Below are positions 1 through 7,982 of a DNA stretch of 64,000 nucleotides, piece after piece. The notes under the pieces were generated by a model. The model did no database searches, had not been told where the DNA came from, and saw only the letters and a list, made by a program, of their open reading frames with translations. This stretch comes from Streptomyces monashensis. Lineage in GTDB: Bacteria > Actinomycetota > Actinomycetes > Streptomycetales > Streptomycetaceae. Each line of letters opens with the position of its first letter. Position 1 is the first letter of the stretch. Where the stretch lies: contig NZ_MLYO01000040.1 in assembly GCF_001866665.1 (NCBI RefSeq), forward strand, positions 37,198-101,197. Direction: 5' to 3'. The translations under genes and the position numbers were made by a program.

Positions 1-1117
1 GCACCATCACGGGCTGGAACCGGCGTTCCAACGCCGCGTCCTTCTCGACGTACTTGCGGTACTCGTCGATGGTCGTGGCGCCCACCACGTGCAGTTCGCC
101 GCGGGCGAGTGCGGGCTTGAGCATGTTGCCCGCGTCCATGGATCCCTCGCCGGTGGCTCCGGCGCCGACAACGGTGTGGAGTTCGTCGATGAACAGGATG
201 ATCTGGCCCTTGGCGGCCTGTACGTCCTCGATGACCTTCTTCAGCCGCTCCTCGAACTGACCCCGGTACTGTGCTCCCGCGACCATGCCCGACAGGTCGA
301 GGGAGACGACCCGCTTGTCCTTCAGGGTGTCCGGGACCTCGCCCGCCACGATGCGCTGCGCCAGGCCCTCCACGATGGCGGTCTTGCCGACGCCGGGTTC
401 GCCGATGAGGACGGGGTTGTTCTTGGATCGCCGGGACAGGACCTCCACGGTCTGCTCGATCTCCTCGGCGCGGCCCACCACCGGATCGAGCCTGCCCGCC
501 TTGGCCTCCTCCGTCAGGTCCCGGCCGAACTCGTCCAGCGTCGTGGCCGGCTGCTTGCGCTCGGCGGACACCGAGTCGGCCCGGGCGGCCTGCTCGGCGA
601 GGCCCGACAGCTTCTCCGTGTCCATGCCCTCGGCTCGCAGCAGCTTGGCGGCACCACTGCCGTCGTCCCCCAGCAGGGCGCTGAGGATGTGCTCCGGACC
701 GATGTACGACACCCCGGCCGCCTGTGACTGTGCGTAGGCGGCACCGAGGGTGCGCTTGGCCGCCGGGGTGAGGCCCGGCTGCGCGGACGGCTCGCCGGAC
801 TCGCGCGGCAGGATCCTGGCGATCTCGGCCGCGAGCGTGTCGGGATCGACGCCCAGCTGGGACAGCAGCCGCCGGGACGGATCGACCTTCGTGGCGGCCC
901 ACAGGAGGTGTTCGGTGTCGAGGTCGGTGGTGCCGTCCTCGACGGCCCGCCTCGCGGCCAGGTTGAGCAGTTCCTGGGACGCCTCGGTCAGCAGTCGTCC
1001 GATGGGCACGCGCTGCACGGCGGGCGGCGACGACGCCGGCGACATCCCGAAGAACCGGTCGAACAACTCGCTGAACGGATCCGACGAACCGAAGGGCGCA
1101 CCGAACGACATCGACAT
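1..1117 (-). CDS. Clp/Hsp100 AAA+ ATPase, N-terminal part (cut by window edge)
   Basis: The first 372 residues of an Hsp100 unfoldase are visible; the rest lies beyond position 1. The protein starts with a short Gly/Phe/Ser-rich stretch, followed by a Clp N-terminal repeat domain at about residues 40-170 and the first AAA+ module, with Walker A GEPGVGKT at 239-246 and Walker B IILFIDE at 306-312. An AGGAG ribosome site lies 6 bases before the ATG. Such proteins unfold or disaggregate proteins, either alone (ClpB) or feeding ClpP (ClpC). The middle and second AAA+ domains are needed to choose between these and are not visible. The short N-terminal extension resembles an accessory Streptomyces Clp paralogue more than housekeeping ClpB or ClpC. 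Confidence 0.9.
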   Translation of the reverse strand, partial: MSMSFGAPFGSSDPFSELFDRFFGMSPASSPPAVQRVPIGRLLTEASQELLNLAARRAVEDGTTDLDTEHLLWAATKVDPSRRLLSQLGVDPDTLAAEIARILPRESGEPSAQPGLTPAAKRTLGAAYAQSQAAGVSYIGPEHILSALLGDDGSGAAKLLRAEGMDTEKLSGLAEQAARADSVSAERKQPATTLDEFGRDLTEEAKAGRLDPVVGRAEEIEQTVEVLSRRSKNNPVLIGEPGVGKTAIVEGLAQRIVAGEVPDTLKDKRVVSLDLSGMVAGAQYRGQFEERLKKVIEDVQAAKGQIILFIDELHTVVGAGATGEGSMDAGNMLKPALARGELHVVGATTIDEYRKYVEKDAALERRFQPVMV

Positions 1118-1169
1118 GAGAACTCCTGAGCGCGGCGAAACAGTGATCCGCGGGGGTCGTACGCGATCC

Positions 1170-1192
1170 GGGGTCAGTACTCACTGAACCCC
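1170..1192. terminator. Hairpin behind the DyP peroxidase gene
   Basis: GGGGTCAGT and ACTGA-A-CCCC form a stem with one bulged base and a 4-base loop. It lies 56 bases downstream of the DyP stop and upstream of the Clp start, where a leftward transcript would end. There is no T-run, as is usual for Streptomyces terminators. Confidence 0.45.
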
Positions 1193-1247
1193 TCCGCACA
1201 CGGCACCGCAAACGGAGCAGCCGGTGCGGAGCGCTCGGCCGCGGACG

Positions 1248-2192
1248 TCAGGGTCCGGCGGTCTCCGCAGCGGCCGGGAGGTCGTCGAGGAAGCCGACGC
1301 TCGGCACGTGGAAGAGGCAGCCCGTGACCGGGACGGAGAAGTCGAGAAGCCTGTCGTGCTGTCCCGGCTCGCGGCCGAGGAACATGTTCCGCAGCATGTC
1401 CTCGGTCACGTCCGGGGTGCGGGAGTAGCCGATGAAATAGGTGCCGAACTCGCCGGTCCCGATGGTGCCGAAGGGCATGTTCTCGCGCACGATCCTGCGT
1501 TCGTCGCCGTTCTCGTCGGTGATGGTGTTGAGGGCGACATGGGAATCGGCGGGCTTCACGTCGTCGGGGAGTTCCACGTTCGCCAGTTTGGTGCGCCCGA
1601 TCACCAGGTCCTGTTCCTCGGCCGACAGGGCGTTCCAGGCCGTCATGTCGTGCAGATACTTCTGCACGATCACATAGCTGCCACCGGTGAATTCCGGGTC
1701 CTCGTCGCCGATGAACACGGCGTCGTGCGCGACCCTCCCCTCCGGGTTCTCGCTGCCGTCGACGAAGCCGAGCAGATCGCGTTCGTCGAAGAACTTGAAG
1801 CCGTGCACCTCGTCCACCACGGTGGCCGCTCCCTGAAGGCGCTCCCCGAGCAGCCGGGCGAGTTCGAAGCACAGGTCCATCCGGTGGGAGCGGACGTGGA
1901 AGAGGAGGTCACCGGGGGTGCCGAGGGCCCGATGGCGCGGGCCTTCCAGGTCCACGAAGGGGTGCAGTTGCCGTGGCCGGGGCCCGCTGAAGAGCCGGTC
2001 CCAGGCGTGCGAGCCGATGCCGACGACACAGCTGAGCTGCTCGGCGGGCGCGCGGAACGCCACCGAGCGGCGCAGGCCCGAGACGTCCTCCAGCAGGTCA
2101 CGGACGGTGCCCTCGCCGCCCGGCAGGAGGGTGACGACGAGGAAGACGGCGGCCCTGGCCGGCGGGACGACGACGGGCTGCGACTCGACCAC
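1248..2192 (-). CDS. DyP-type heme peroxidase
   Basis: This 314-residue dye-decolorizing peroxidase uses H2O2 to oxidise dyes, phenols or other bulky substrates. The family signature GFVDGSENP is at residues 142-150 with the catalytic Asp at 145. The probable proximal heme ligand is His218 (DSHV) and the distal Arg is near 236 (VRENMPFG). There is no Tat or Sec signal, so it is probably cytosolic. I chose the GTG at 2192 because GAGGAGG lies 9 bases upstream and the length then fits the family; an ATG at 2336 would add 48 unconserved residues. It is divergent from a LysR gene, which may control it. No encapsulin gene is adjacent. Confidence 0.88.
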   Translation of the reverse strand: MVESQPVVVPPARAAVFLVVTLLPGGEGTVRDLLEDVSGLRRSVAFRAPAEQLSCVVGIGSHAWDRLFSGPRPRQLHPFVDLEGPRHRALGTPGDLLFHVRSHRMDLCFELARLLGERLQGAATVVDEVHGFKFFDERDLLGFVDGSENPEGRVAHDAVFIGDEDPEFTGGSYVIVQKYLHDMTAWNALSAEEQDLVIGRTKLANVELPDDVKPADSHVALNTITDENGDERRIVRENMPFGTIGTGEFGTYFIGYSRTPDVTEDMLRNMFLGREPGQHDRLLDFSVPVTGCLFHVPSVGFLDDLPAAAETAGP

Positions 2193-2365
2193 GGGCGTGT
2201 GCCTCCTCAGCGGATACTGCGCCACGAACCGCTCGCCGGATCCCTCGTGCACCGGGGCATCGCGGCCGGCTCCTTCGCACCAGCATGGCGCCGCCCGTCC
2301 GGCTCGGCAGTTCGGCGGCCGGACGGGGACTGGCATTCCGGTCGGCCGTCGGGTACACCCGTCCC

Positions 2366-3295
2366 GTGCTCTTTCGTCAGCTCGAATACCTCGTCGCGCT
2401 CTCCCGCGAGCGGCATTTCGCCCGCGCCGCCCAGGCCTGCTACGTGTCCCAGCCCGCCCTGTCGGAGGCGCTGCGCAAGCTGGAGGAGGAACTCGACGTG
2501 CCCCTGGTGCGGCGCGGCCGCAAGTACGAGGGGCTCACTCCGGAGGGAGAGCGCATCGTCGTATGGGCGCAGCGGATCCTGGCCGACCGCGACGCGCTCA
2601 AGGACGAGGTCGACGCGCTGCGCGGTGGTCTGACCGGCCGGATGCGGATCGGTTCGGTGCCGACCGCGTCCGCCGCCGTAGCCCATCTGACCGGCCCGTT
2701 CTGCGCGGCGCACCCGCTGGTCACGGTGGAGGTCAGCGCGGACATGCAGTCGGTGGACATCCTGCGGCAGTTGCGGAACTTCGAGCTCGACGCGGCCGTC
2801 ACCTATCTGCGCGCGGACGTGTCGGAGCAGTTCTTCCACACGGTGCCGCTCTACCAGGAGCGCTACGTCCTGCTGCTCTCGGGCGCCGAAGACCTGGAGC
2901 GGCGTACGACGGCCACGTGGGAGCGGGCGGCGCGGTTGCCGCTGTGTCTGCTGAACCAGGGCATGCAGGGGCGCCGGGTGCTGGACGAAGTGTTCGCGCA
3001 GGCCGGGACACAGGCCTCGCCCCGGCTGGAGACCGATTCCGTGGCGGCTCTGTTCGCACATGTCAGGACGGGGCGGTGGGCGAGCATCGTGGCGCAGGCA
3101 TGGCTGCATGTGTTCGGTGTGCCGCCCGGCATGCGGGCGGTGCCGCTGGTCGAGCCGGCCACCTCGGTGCCCGTGGGGCTGGTGGTGGCCGCCCGGGAGC
3201 CGGAGTCGGTCATGGCCCGGGCCCTGACGGACATCGCCCGCACGACCGACGTGGCCACGGCCCTGGATCGCATCCCCGGGGAGCCGGGCCGCTGA
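2366..3295 (+). CDS. LysR-family transcriptional regulator
   Basis: A 309-residue LysR regulator. An N-terminal winged helix-turn-helix occupies about residues 1-60 (LEYLVALSRERHFARAAQAC is the usual opening), followed by a two-lobed effector domain. The GTG at 2366 is chosen because the conserved family start LFRQLEYL follows at once; an upstream ATG at 2285 would add a low-complexity tail overlapping the DyP leader. It is divergent from the DyP peroxidase across 173 bp, the usual arrangement for a LysR regulator controlling its neighbour, and it converges on fdhD. The effector is unknown. Peroxide sensing is possible from context, but no OxyR-type cysteine pair is obvious. Confidence 0.85.
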   Translation: MLFRQLEYLVALSRERHFARAAQACYVSQPALSEALRKLEEELDVPLVRRGRKYEGLTPEGERIVVWAQRILADRDALKDEVDALRGGLTGRMRIGSVPTASAAVAHLTGPFCAAHPLVTVEVSADMQSVDILRQLRNFELDAAVTYLRADVSEQFFHTVPLYQERYVLLLSGAEDLERRTTATWERAARLPLCLLNQGMQGRRVLDEVFAQAGTQASPRLETDSVAALFAHVRTGRWASIVAQAWLHVFGVPPGMRAVPLVEPATSVPVGLVVAAREPESVMARALTDIARTTDVATALDRIPGEPGR

Positions 3296-3308
3296 GCCCT
3301 CCCGGCGG

Positions 3309-4145
3309 TCAGCCGGCCGGCCGGGACGCGAGGCGCTCGGCGCCGGTGTAGACGTTCATCGAGGTGCCGCGCAGGAAGCCGACCAGGGTCAGCCCGCTCT
3401 CGGCGGCCAGGTCCACGGCCAGCGAGGACGGCGCGGAGACGGCGGCGAGCAGCGGGATCCCCGCCAGCACCGCCTTCTGCACCAGTTCGAACGAGGCGCG
3501 CCCGCTGACCATGAGCACGGTTTCCCGCAGCGGCAGCAGGCCGGAGCGCAGGGCGTGTCCGACGACCTTGTCCACGGCGTTGTGCCGGCCCACGTCCTCG
3601 CGCAGGCACAGCAGCTCGCCGTCGGCCGTGAACAGGCCCGCCGCGTGCAGTCCGCCGGTGCTGTCGAACACCCGCTGGGCCGCCCGCAGCCGCTCGGGCA
3701 GCGTGGCGAGCAGCTCCGGGCCCACGCTCAGCGGGTCCTCGGCCACGGACCATCTGCGCACCATGCGCACCGCGTCGAGGCTGGCCTTGCCGCACAGCCC
3801 GCACGAGGAGGTGGTGTAGAAGTTCCGCTCCAGCGATGCGGCGGGCAGGGCCACGCCGGGGGCGAGGGCCACGTCGACCACGTTGTAGGTGTTGCCGCCG
3901 TCCGCCGTGGCGCCCGCGCAGTAGCGGATCCCGGTCACGTCAGCGGCGGCGTGGACGACGCCCTCGCCGGCCAGGAATCCGGCGGCGAGGTCGAAGTCGT
4001 CGCCGGGGGTGCGCATGGTCACGGTGAGCGGGCGGCCGCCGACCCGGATCTCCATCGGTTCCTCGGCGGCCAGGGTGTCGGGGCGGTGCGAGGGTACTCC
4101 GTCCCGGATGCGCAGCACCCGCCGCCGTGCGGTCACCCGTCCCAT
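3309..4145 (-). CDS. fdhD: FdhD, sulfurtransferase for molybdoenzyme activation
   Basis: FdhD moves sulfur from a cysteine desulfurase to the molybdenum cofactor of formate dehydrogenase, which is needed for activity. The 278-residue protein has the essential CGLC pair (115-118) in the family context TTSSCGLCGKASLD, and the C-terminal LREDVGRHNAVDKVVG block. Its start overlaps the end of the molybdoenzyme gene by 13 bases, so the two are one operon and probably translationally coupled. It is the expected partner of the upstream oxidoreductase. Confidence 0.95.
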   Translation of the reverse strand: MGRVTARRRVLRIRDGVPSHRPDTLAAEEPMEIRVGGRPLTVTMRTPGDDFDLAAGFLAGEGVVHAAADVTGIRYCAGATADGGNTYNVVDVALAPGVALPAASLERNFYTTSSCGLCGKASLDAVRMVRRWSVAEDPLSVGPELLATLPERLRAAQRVFDSTGGLHAAGLFTADGELLCLREDVGRHNAVDKVVGHALRSGLLPLRETVLMVSGRASFELVQKAVLAGIPLLAAVSAPSSLAVDLAAESGLTLVGFLRGTSMNVYTGAERLASRPAG

Positions 4146-6436
4146 GACGCCGCTCCGCGCGCGGGCTCCAGGCGGACCAACACCCCTTTGGACGTGGGGG
4201 TGTTGCTGATGTCCGCGACGCTGTCCAGCGGCACCAGGACATTGGTCTCGGGGTAGTAGGAGGCGGCCGAGCCGCGGCTGGCGGGGTAGGCGACGACCCG
4301 GAAGTCCGCTGCCCGGCGCTCACGCCCGTCGTGCCAGACCGCGACCAGGTCCACCAGGTCGCGGTCGGCGAACCCGAGGTCCCGGAGGTCGTCGGGGTTG
4401 ACGAGTACGACGCGGCGGGCGTTGTGGATGCCCCGGTAGCGGTCGTTCATCGCGTACGGGACGGTGTTCCACTGGTCGTGCGAGCGCAGCGTCTGGAGCA
4501 GCAGGTGCCCCTCGGGGATGTCGGGCATCGTGAAGTCGTTGCGGGTGAAGACGGCCTTGCCGCTCGGGGTGCGGAAGACGTGCTGGTTGACCGGGTTGGG
4601 CAGCCGGAAGCCGCCGGGCTCTGCCACGCGGGCGTTGAAGTCCTGGAAGCCGGGGACGACGCGGGAGATGCGGTCGCGGACGGTGCCGTAGTCCGCCTCG
4701 AAGTCCTCCCAGGGGATGGCCGGTGTGTCGCCGAGGGTCCTGCGGGCCAGCCGGCTGATGATCGCGACCTCGCTGAGCAGGTGCGGGGAGGCAGGGGGCA
4801 GCTTGCCGCGGGAGGCGTGCACCTCGCTCATGGAGTCCTCGACGGTGACGAACTGCTCCCCGGCCGCCTGCACGTCCCGGTCGCTGCGGCCGAGGGTGGG
4901 CAGGATGAGGGCGGTGTCACCGCAGACCGTGTGGGAGCGGTTGAGCTTGGTGGAGATGTGCGCGGTGAGCCGGCAGCCGCGCATCGCCTCCTCGGTGACG
5001 TCGCTGTCCGGGGTGGCCCGGACGAAGTTGCCGGCGACGCCGAGGAACACCGTGGCGGTGCCGTCGCGCATGGCCCGGATGCCGTCGACCGAGTCCAGTC
5101 CGTGCTTCGTGGGCGGGGTGAAGCCGAACTCGCGCTCCAGGGCGTCGAGGAACGGCTGGGGCATGCGCTCCCAGATGCCCATGGTGCGGTCGCCCTGGAC
5201 GTTGCTGTGCCCGCGCACGGGGCACACACCCGCGCCCGGCCGTCCGACGTTGCCGCGCAGCAGAAGGAAGTTGACGACTTCGCGGATGGTCGGGACGCCG
5301 TGCTTGTGCTGGGTGAGTCCCATCGCCCAGCAGACGATGATCTTTCCGCTGCGCAGCACCTGTTCGTGGACGGCCTCGATCTCCTCGCGGCTCAGCCCGG
5401 TCGCGGCGAGGACGTCCTCCCACGCGATCTTCCGGGCGTGGTCGGCGAAGTCCGTGAAGCCGGTGGTGTGGGCGCTGATGAAGGCGTGGTCGAGGACGGT
5501 GCCCGGGCGCTCGTCCTCGGCCTCCAGCAGCAGTCGGTTGAGCGCCTGGAACAGGGCGAGGTCGCCACCGGGGCGGATCTGGAGGAACCGGTCGGCGATC
5601 GCGGTGCCCCGGCCGATCACCCCGCGGGCCTTCTGGGGGTGCTTGAAGCGGAGCAGTCCGGCCTCGGGCAGCGGGTTGACCGCGATGACCTTGCCGCCGC
5701 CCCGCTTGGTCTCCTCCAGCGCGGACAGCATGCGCGGATGGTTGGTGCCCGGGTTCTGTCCGACGACGAAGACCAGGTCGGCGGTGTGGATGTCGTCCAG
5801 CGAGACACTGCCCTTGCCGATGCCGAGGGTCTCCATCAGGGCGGACCCGCTCGACTCGTGGCACATGTTGGAGCAGTCCGGCAGGTTGTTGGTGCCATAG
5901 GCGCGGGCGAACAGCTGCAGCAGGAAGGCGGCCTCGTTGCCCACCCGGCCGGAGGTGTAGAAGAGGGCCTCGTCCGGGGAGTCGAGCCGGCGCAGTTCCG
6001 CGGCGAGCACCTCCAACGCCTCGTCCCAGCCGACGGGTTCGTAGTGCTCGGCGCCGGGCCGCTTGATCATGGGCTCGGTGAGCCGGCCCTGCTGGTTGAG
6101 CCAGTAGTCCGACTTCGCGCCCAGTTCGGCGATCGAGTGCTCGCGGAAGAAGTCGGCGGTGACGCGGCGCGTGGTGGCCTCGTCGTTGATGTGCTTCGCA
6201 CCGTTCTCGCAGTACTCGTTGAGGTGCCGCTTGCCCGCCGCGGGCTCGGGCCAGGCGCAGCCCGGGCAGTCGGTTCCCCTGGCCTGGTTGATGTTCAGCA
6301 GGGTCAGCGCGGTGCGGCGTACGGAGGTCTGCTCCAGGGAGTACGTCAGCGCGTGCGTCACCGCCGGGACACCGGTGGCCCAGCGCTTGGGCGGGGTGAC
6401 CGACAGGTCGTCTACGGGGTCCTCGATGCCGCTCAT
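4133..6436 (-). CDS. FdhF/YdeP-type molybdopterin oxidoreductase (formate-dehydrogenase-like)
   Basis: A 767-residue bis-MGD molybdoenzyme of the FdhF/YdeP family. The usual CxxCxxxC iron-sulfur motif is reduced to a CPGC pair (Cys57, Cys60; TDCPGCAWPEP). The body has typical molybdopterin features (ALFYTSGRVGNEAAF; the SNMCHESSG region; QNPGTNHPR) and a C-terminal molydopterin-dinucleotide domain. Relatives are annotated as formate dehydrogenase alpha-like, but the physiological substrate of YdeP-type enzymes is unsettled. No electron-transfer subunits are encoded next to it, so the acceptor is unknown. FdhD follows in the same operon and moeA is divergent, so the locus supplies both cofactor and activation factor. 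Confidence 0.88.
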   Translation of the reverse strand: MSGIEDPVDDLSVTPPKRWATGVPAVTHALTYSLEQTSVRRTALTLLNINQARGTDCPGCAWPEPAAGKRHLNEYCENGAKHINDEATTRRVTADFFREHSIAELGAKSDYWLNQQGRLTEPMIKRPGAEHYEPVGWDEALEVLAAELRRLDSPDEALFYTSGRVGNEAAFLLQLFARAYGTNNLPDCSNMCHESSGSALMETLGIGKGSVSLDDIHTADLVFVVGQNPGTNHPRMLSALEETKRGGGKVIAVNPLPEAGLLRFKHPQKARGVIGRGTAIADRFLQIRPGGDLALFQALNRLLLEAEDERPGTVLDHAFISAHTTGFTDFADHARKIAWEDVLAATGLSREEIEAVHEQVLRSGKIIVCWAMGLTQHKHGVPTIREVVNFLLLRGNVGRPGAGVCPVRGHSNVQGDRTMGIWERMPQPFLDALEREFGFTPPTKHGLDSVDGIRAMRDGTATVFLGVAGNFVRATPDSDVTEEAMRGCRLTAHISTKLNRSHTVCGDTALILPTLGRSDRDVQAAGEQFVTVEDSMSEVHASRGKLPPASPHLLSEVAIISRLARRTLGDTPAIPWEDFEADYGTVRDRISRVVPGFQDFNARVAEPGGFRLPNPVNQHVFRTPSGKAVFTRNDFTMPDIPEGHLLLQTLRSHDQWNTVPYAMNDRYRGIHNARRVVLVNPDDLRDLGFADRDLVDLVAVWHDGRERRAADFRVVAYPASRGSAASYYPETNVLVPLDSVADISNTPTSKGVLVRLEPARGAASWDG

Positions 6437-6463
6437 GATCCGGCAGCATCCGCCTCGTCACGC

Positions 6464-6560
6464 GGCGAAGTCAAAGAGGTGTTTTCGATGAGCCGATAAG
6501 CAGGGGTTATCACATAGGCGGGACCTGTCGGCCGACAAACAGCCCCTCTTTGACTTCGCC
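6464..6560. promoter_or_regulatory. Inverted duplication between the fdh operon and moeA
   Basis: Perfect 16-bp arms GGCGAAGTCAAAGAGG (6464-6479) and CCTCTTTGACTTCGCC (6545-6560) lie 65 bp apart in the 140-bp divergent intergenic region. Similarity continues both inward (TGTTTTCG versus TGTTTGTCG) and outward toward the start codons. Each arm contains TTGACT near the start of the gene it faces, which could be a -35 element or part of an operator. A shared regulator controlling molybdoenzyme and cofactor synthesis together is the simplest reading. Confidence 0.65.
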
Positions 6561-6576
6561 GGATGCCTGATCAACG

Positions 6577-7878
6577 ATGACCGGCATGAGGGCATCCCGG
6601 ACGGACACGGCCGACGGCACGGCACCGCACGGAGCGGCATCGCGCGCCACCGCACCGCATGGGGCCCCTGCCGCGCCGGGCGCGCGGCGGGTCGGCCGGG
6701 ACTGGGAGCGGGCCCGCGCGATCGCCGGGTCCTGTGCCGGCCGGCCGCTGCCCGCGGGCCCCCGCTCCCTCGCCGACGCCCTCGGCCACGCACTGGCGGA
6801 ACCGCTCCTCGCGCTCACCGATCTGCCGTCGTTCGACACCGCCGCGATGGACGGCTGGGCCGTGGCCGGACCGGGCCCGTGGCGACTGGGCGGCGCGGGG
6901 CTCCTCGCCGGCGAGGAGCCCGGACCGCTCGGCCGGGACACCGCCGTCCCCATCGCGACCGGCGCCCCGGTGCCGCCCGGCGCCACCGCCGTGCTGCGCC
7001 GCGAGCACGGCGAGGCGGACCCCGCGCGGGACCTGCTCTACGACCGCTCCCCCGGTCCGGTGTGCGAGGGGCAGGACATCCGGCCGCGCGGCCAGGAGTG
7101 CCGTTCCGGCGAGCCGCTGCTGCCCGCCGGCACCACCGTGACCGAACGTGTGCTGGGCCTCGCGGCGGCGGCCGGATACGACCGGCTGACCGTGCACCGC
7201 CGCCCCAGCGTGGAACTCCTCGTCCTCGGCGACGAGTTGCTCGACCGGGGCGTGCCGCGCGGCGGGCGGGTCCGGGACGCGCTCGGCCCGCTGCTGCCGC
7301 CGTGGCTGCGGGGCCGCGGCGCCGAGCTGATCGGCCATCGCCGGGTGCCGGACGACCCCGGCCCGCTGGGTGAGGCCGTGCGCAGCTCGCCCGCCGACGT
7401 CGTCATCACCACCGGGAGCACCGCGGCGGGCCCCGTGGACTTCCTGCACGACACGCTCCGGTCGGTGGGCGCCCGGCTGCTGATCGACTCCGTTGCGGTG
7501 CGACCGGGCCATCCGATGCTGCTCGCCGAGCTGCCCGCGACCTCGGACGGCCGGGCGCGCCGGCTGGTCGGGCTGCCGGGTAACCCGCTGGCCGCGGTGG
7601 CCGGCCTGGTCACGCTCGCCGAACCGCTGCTGCGCCGGCTCGGCGGCCGTCGCGAGGCCGGTCCGGTCCGGCTGACGGCGACCGCCGCCCTGCCGGGACA
7701 TCCGCACGACACCCGGCTGCTGCCGGTGTTCACGTCCGGCCAGGGGGTGGCGCCGCTGCCGTTCGACGGCCCGGCGATGCTCCGGGGCCTCGCCCTGGCG
7801 GACGCCCTCGCAGTGGTCCCACCGGGCGGTGTCACGGCCGGCGCCGCCGTGGACGTACTGGAGCTGCCCGGCCGGTGA
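6577..7878 (+). CDS. moeA: Molybdopterin molybdenumtransferase MoeA
   Basis: MoeA inserts molybdate into adenylated molybdopterin, the last general step of molybdenum cofactor synthesis. The 433-residue protein has the FDTAAMDGWAV motif (residues 86-96), the IATGAPVPPGATAVLR block, TTGSTAAGPVDF, and the C-terminal GLPGNPLAAV motif, with a domain IV after it. The first 35 residues are Ala/His/Pro-rich and variable. A second ATG three codons downstream is an equally possible start; neither has a clear ribosome site, so initiation may be leaderless. It is divergent from the fdh operon across the inverted repeat, a natural functional pairing. Confidence 0.93.
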   Translation: MTGMRASRTDTADGTAPHGAASRATAPHGAPAAPGARRVGRDWERARAIAGSCAGRPLPAGPRSLADALGHALAEPLLALTDLPSFDTAAMDGWAVAGPGPWRLGGAGLLAGEEPGPLGRDTAVPIATGAPVPPGATAVLRREHGEADPARDLLYDRSPGPVCEGQDIRPRGQECRSGEPLLPAGTTVTERVLGLAAAAGYDRLTVHRRPSVELLVLGDELLDRGVPRGGRVRDALGPLLPPWLRGRGAELIGHRRVPDDPGPLGEAVRSSPADVVITTGSTAAGPVDFLHDTLRSVGARLLIDSVAVRPGHPMLLAELPATSDGRARRLVGLPGNPLAAVAGLVTLAEPLLRRLGGRREAGPVRLTATAALPGHPHDTRLLPVFTSGQGVAPLPFDGPAMLRGLALADALAVVPPGGVTAGAAVDVLELPGR

Positions 7879-7911
7879 GCCGGTGGCGTCCCGGTGCGGC
7901 CCAGCCCGTGT

Positions 7912-7935
7912 CGTACGGCAGCTCCGTGCCGTACG
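7912..7935. terminator. Hairpin downstream of moeA
   Basis: Perfect 9-bp arms CGTACGGCA and TGCCGTACG with a 6-base loop, starting 34 bases after the moeA stop. It sits before the next start codon, as a terminator would. Confidence 0.5.
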
Positions 7936-7982
7936 GCGGCTCGCGCTCGGCGGCCCGTGCTCGGCGGCACTAGCGTGGGGGC

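Noticed and set aside
1248..2192. DyP peroxidase as encapsulin cargo.
   Set aside because: No encapsulin gene is adjacent, and the C-terminus (DDLPAAAETAGP) has no clear targeting peptide.
4331..6499. A 722-codon open frame on the plus strand, opposite the molybdoenzyme.
   Set aside because: It is antisense to a clearly recognised protein, and its product is a Val/Gly/Ala/Asp-rich shadow typical of high-GC DNA.
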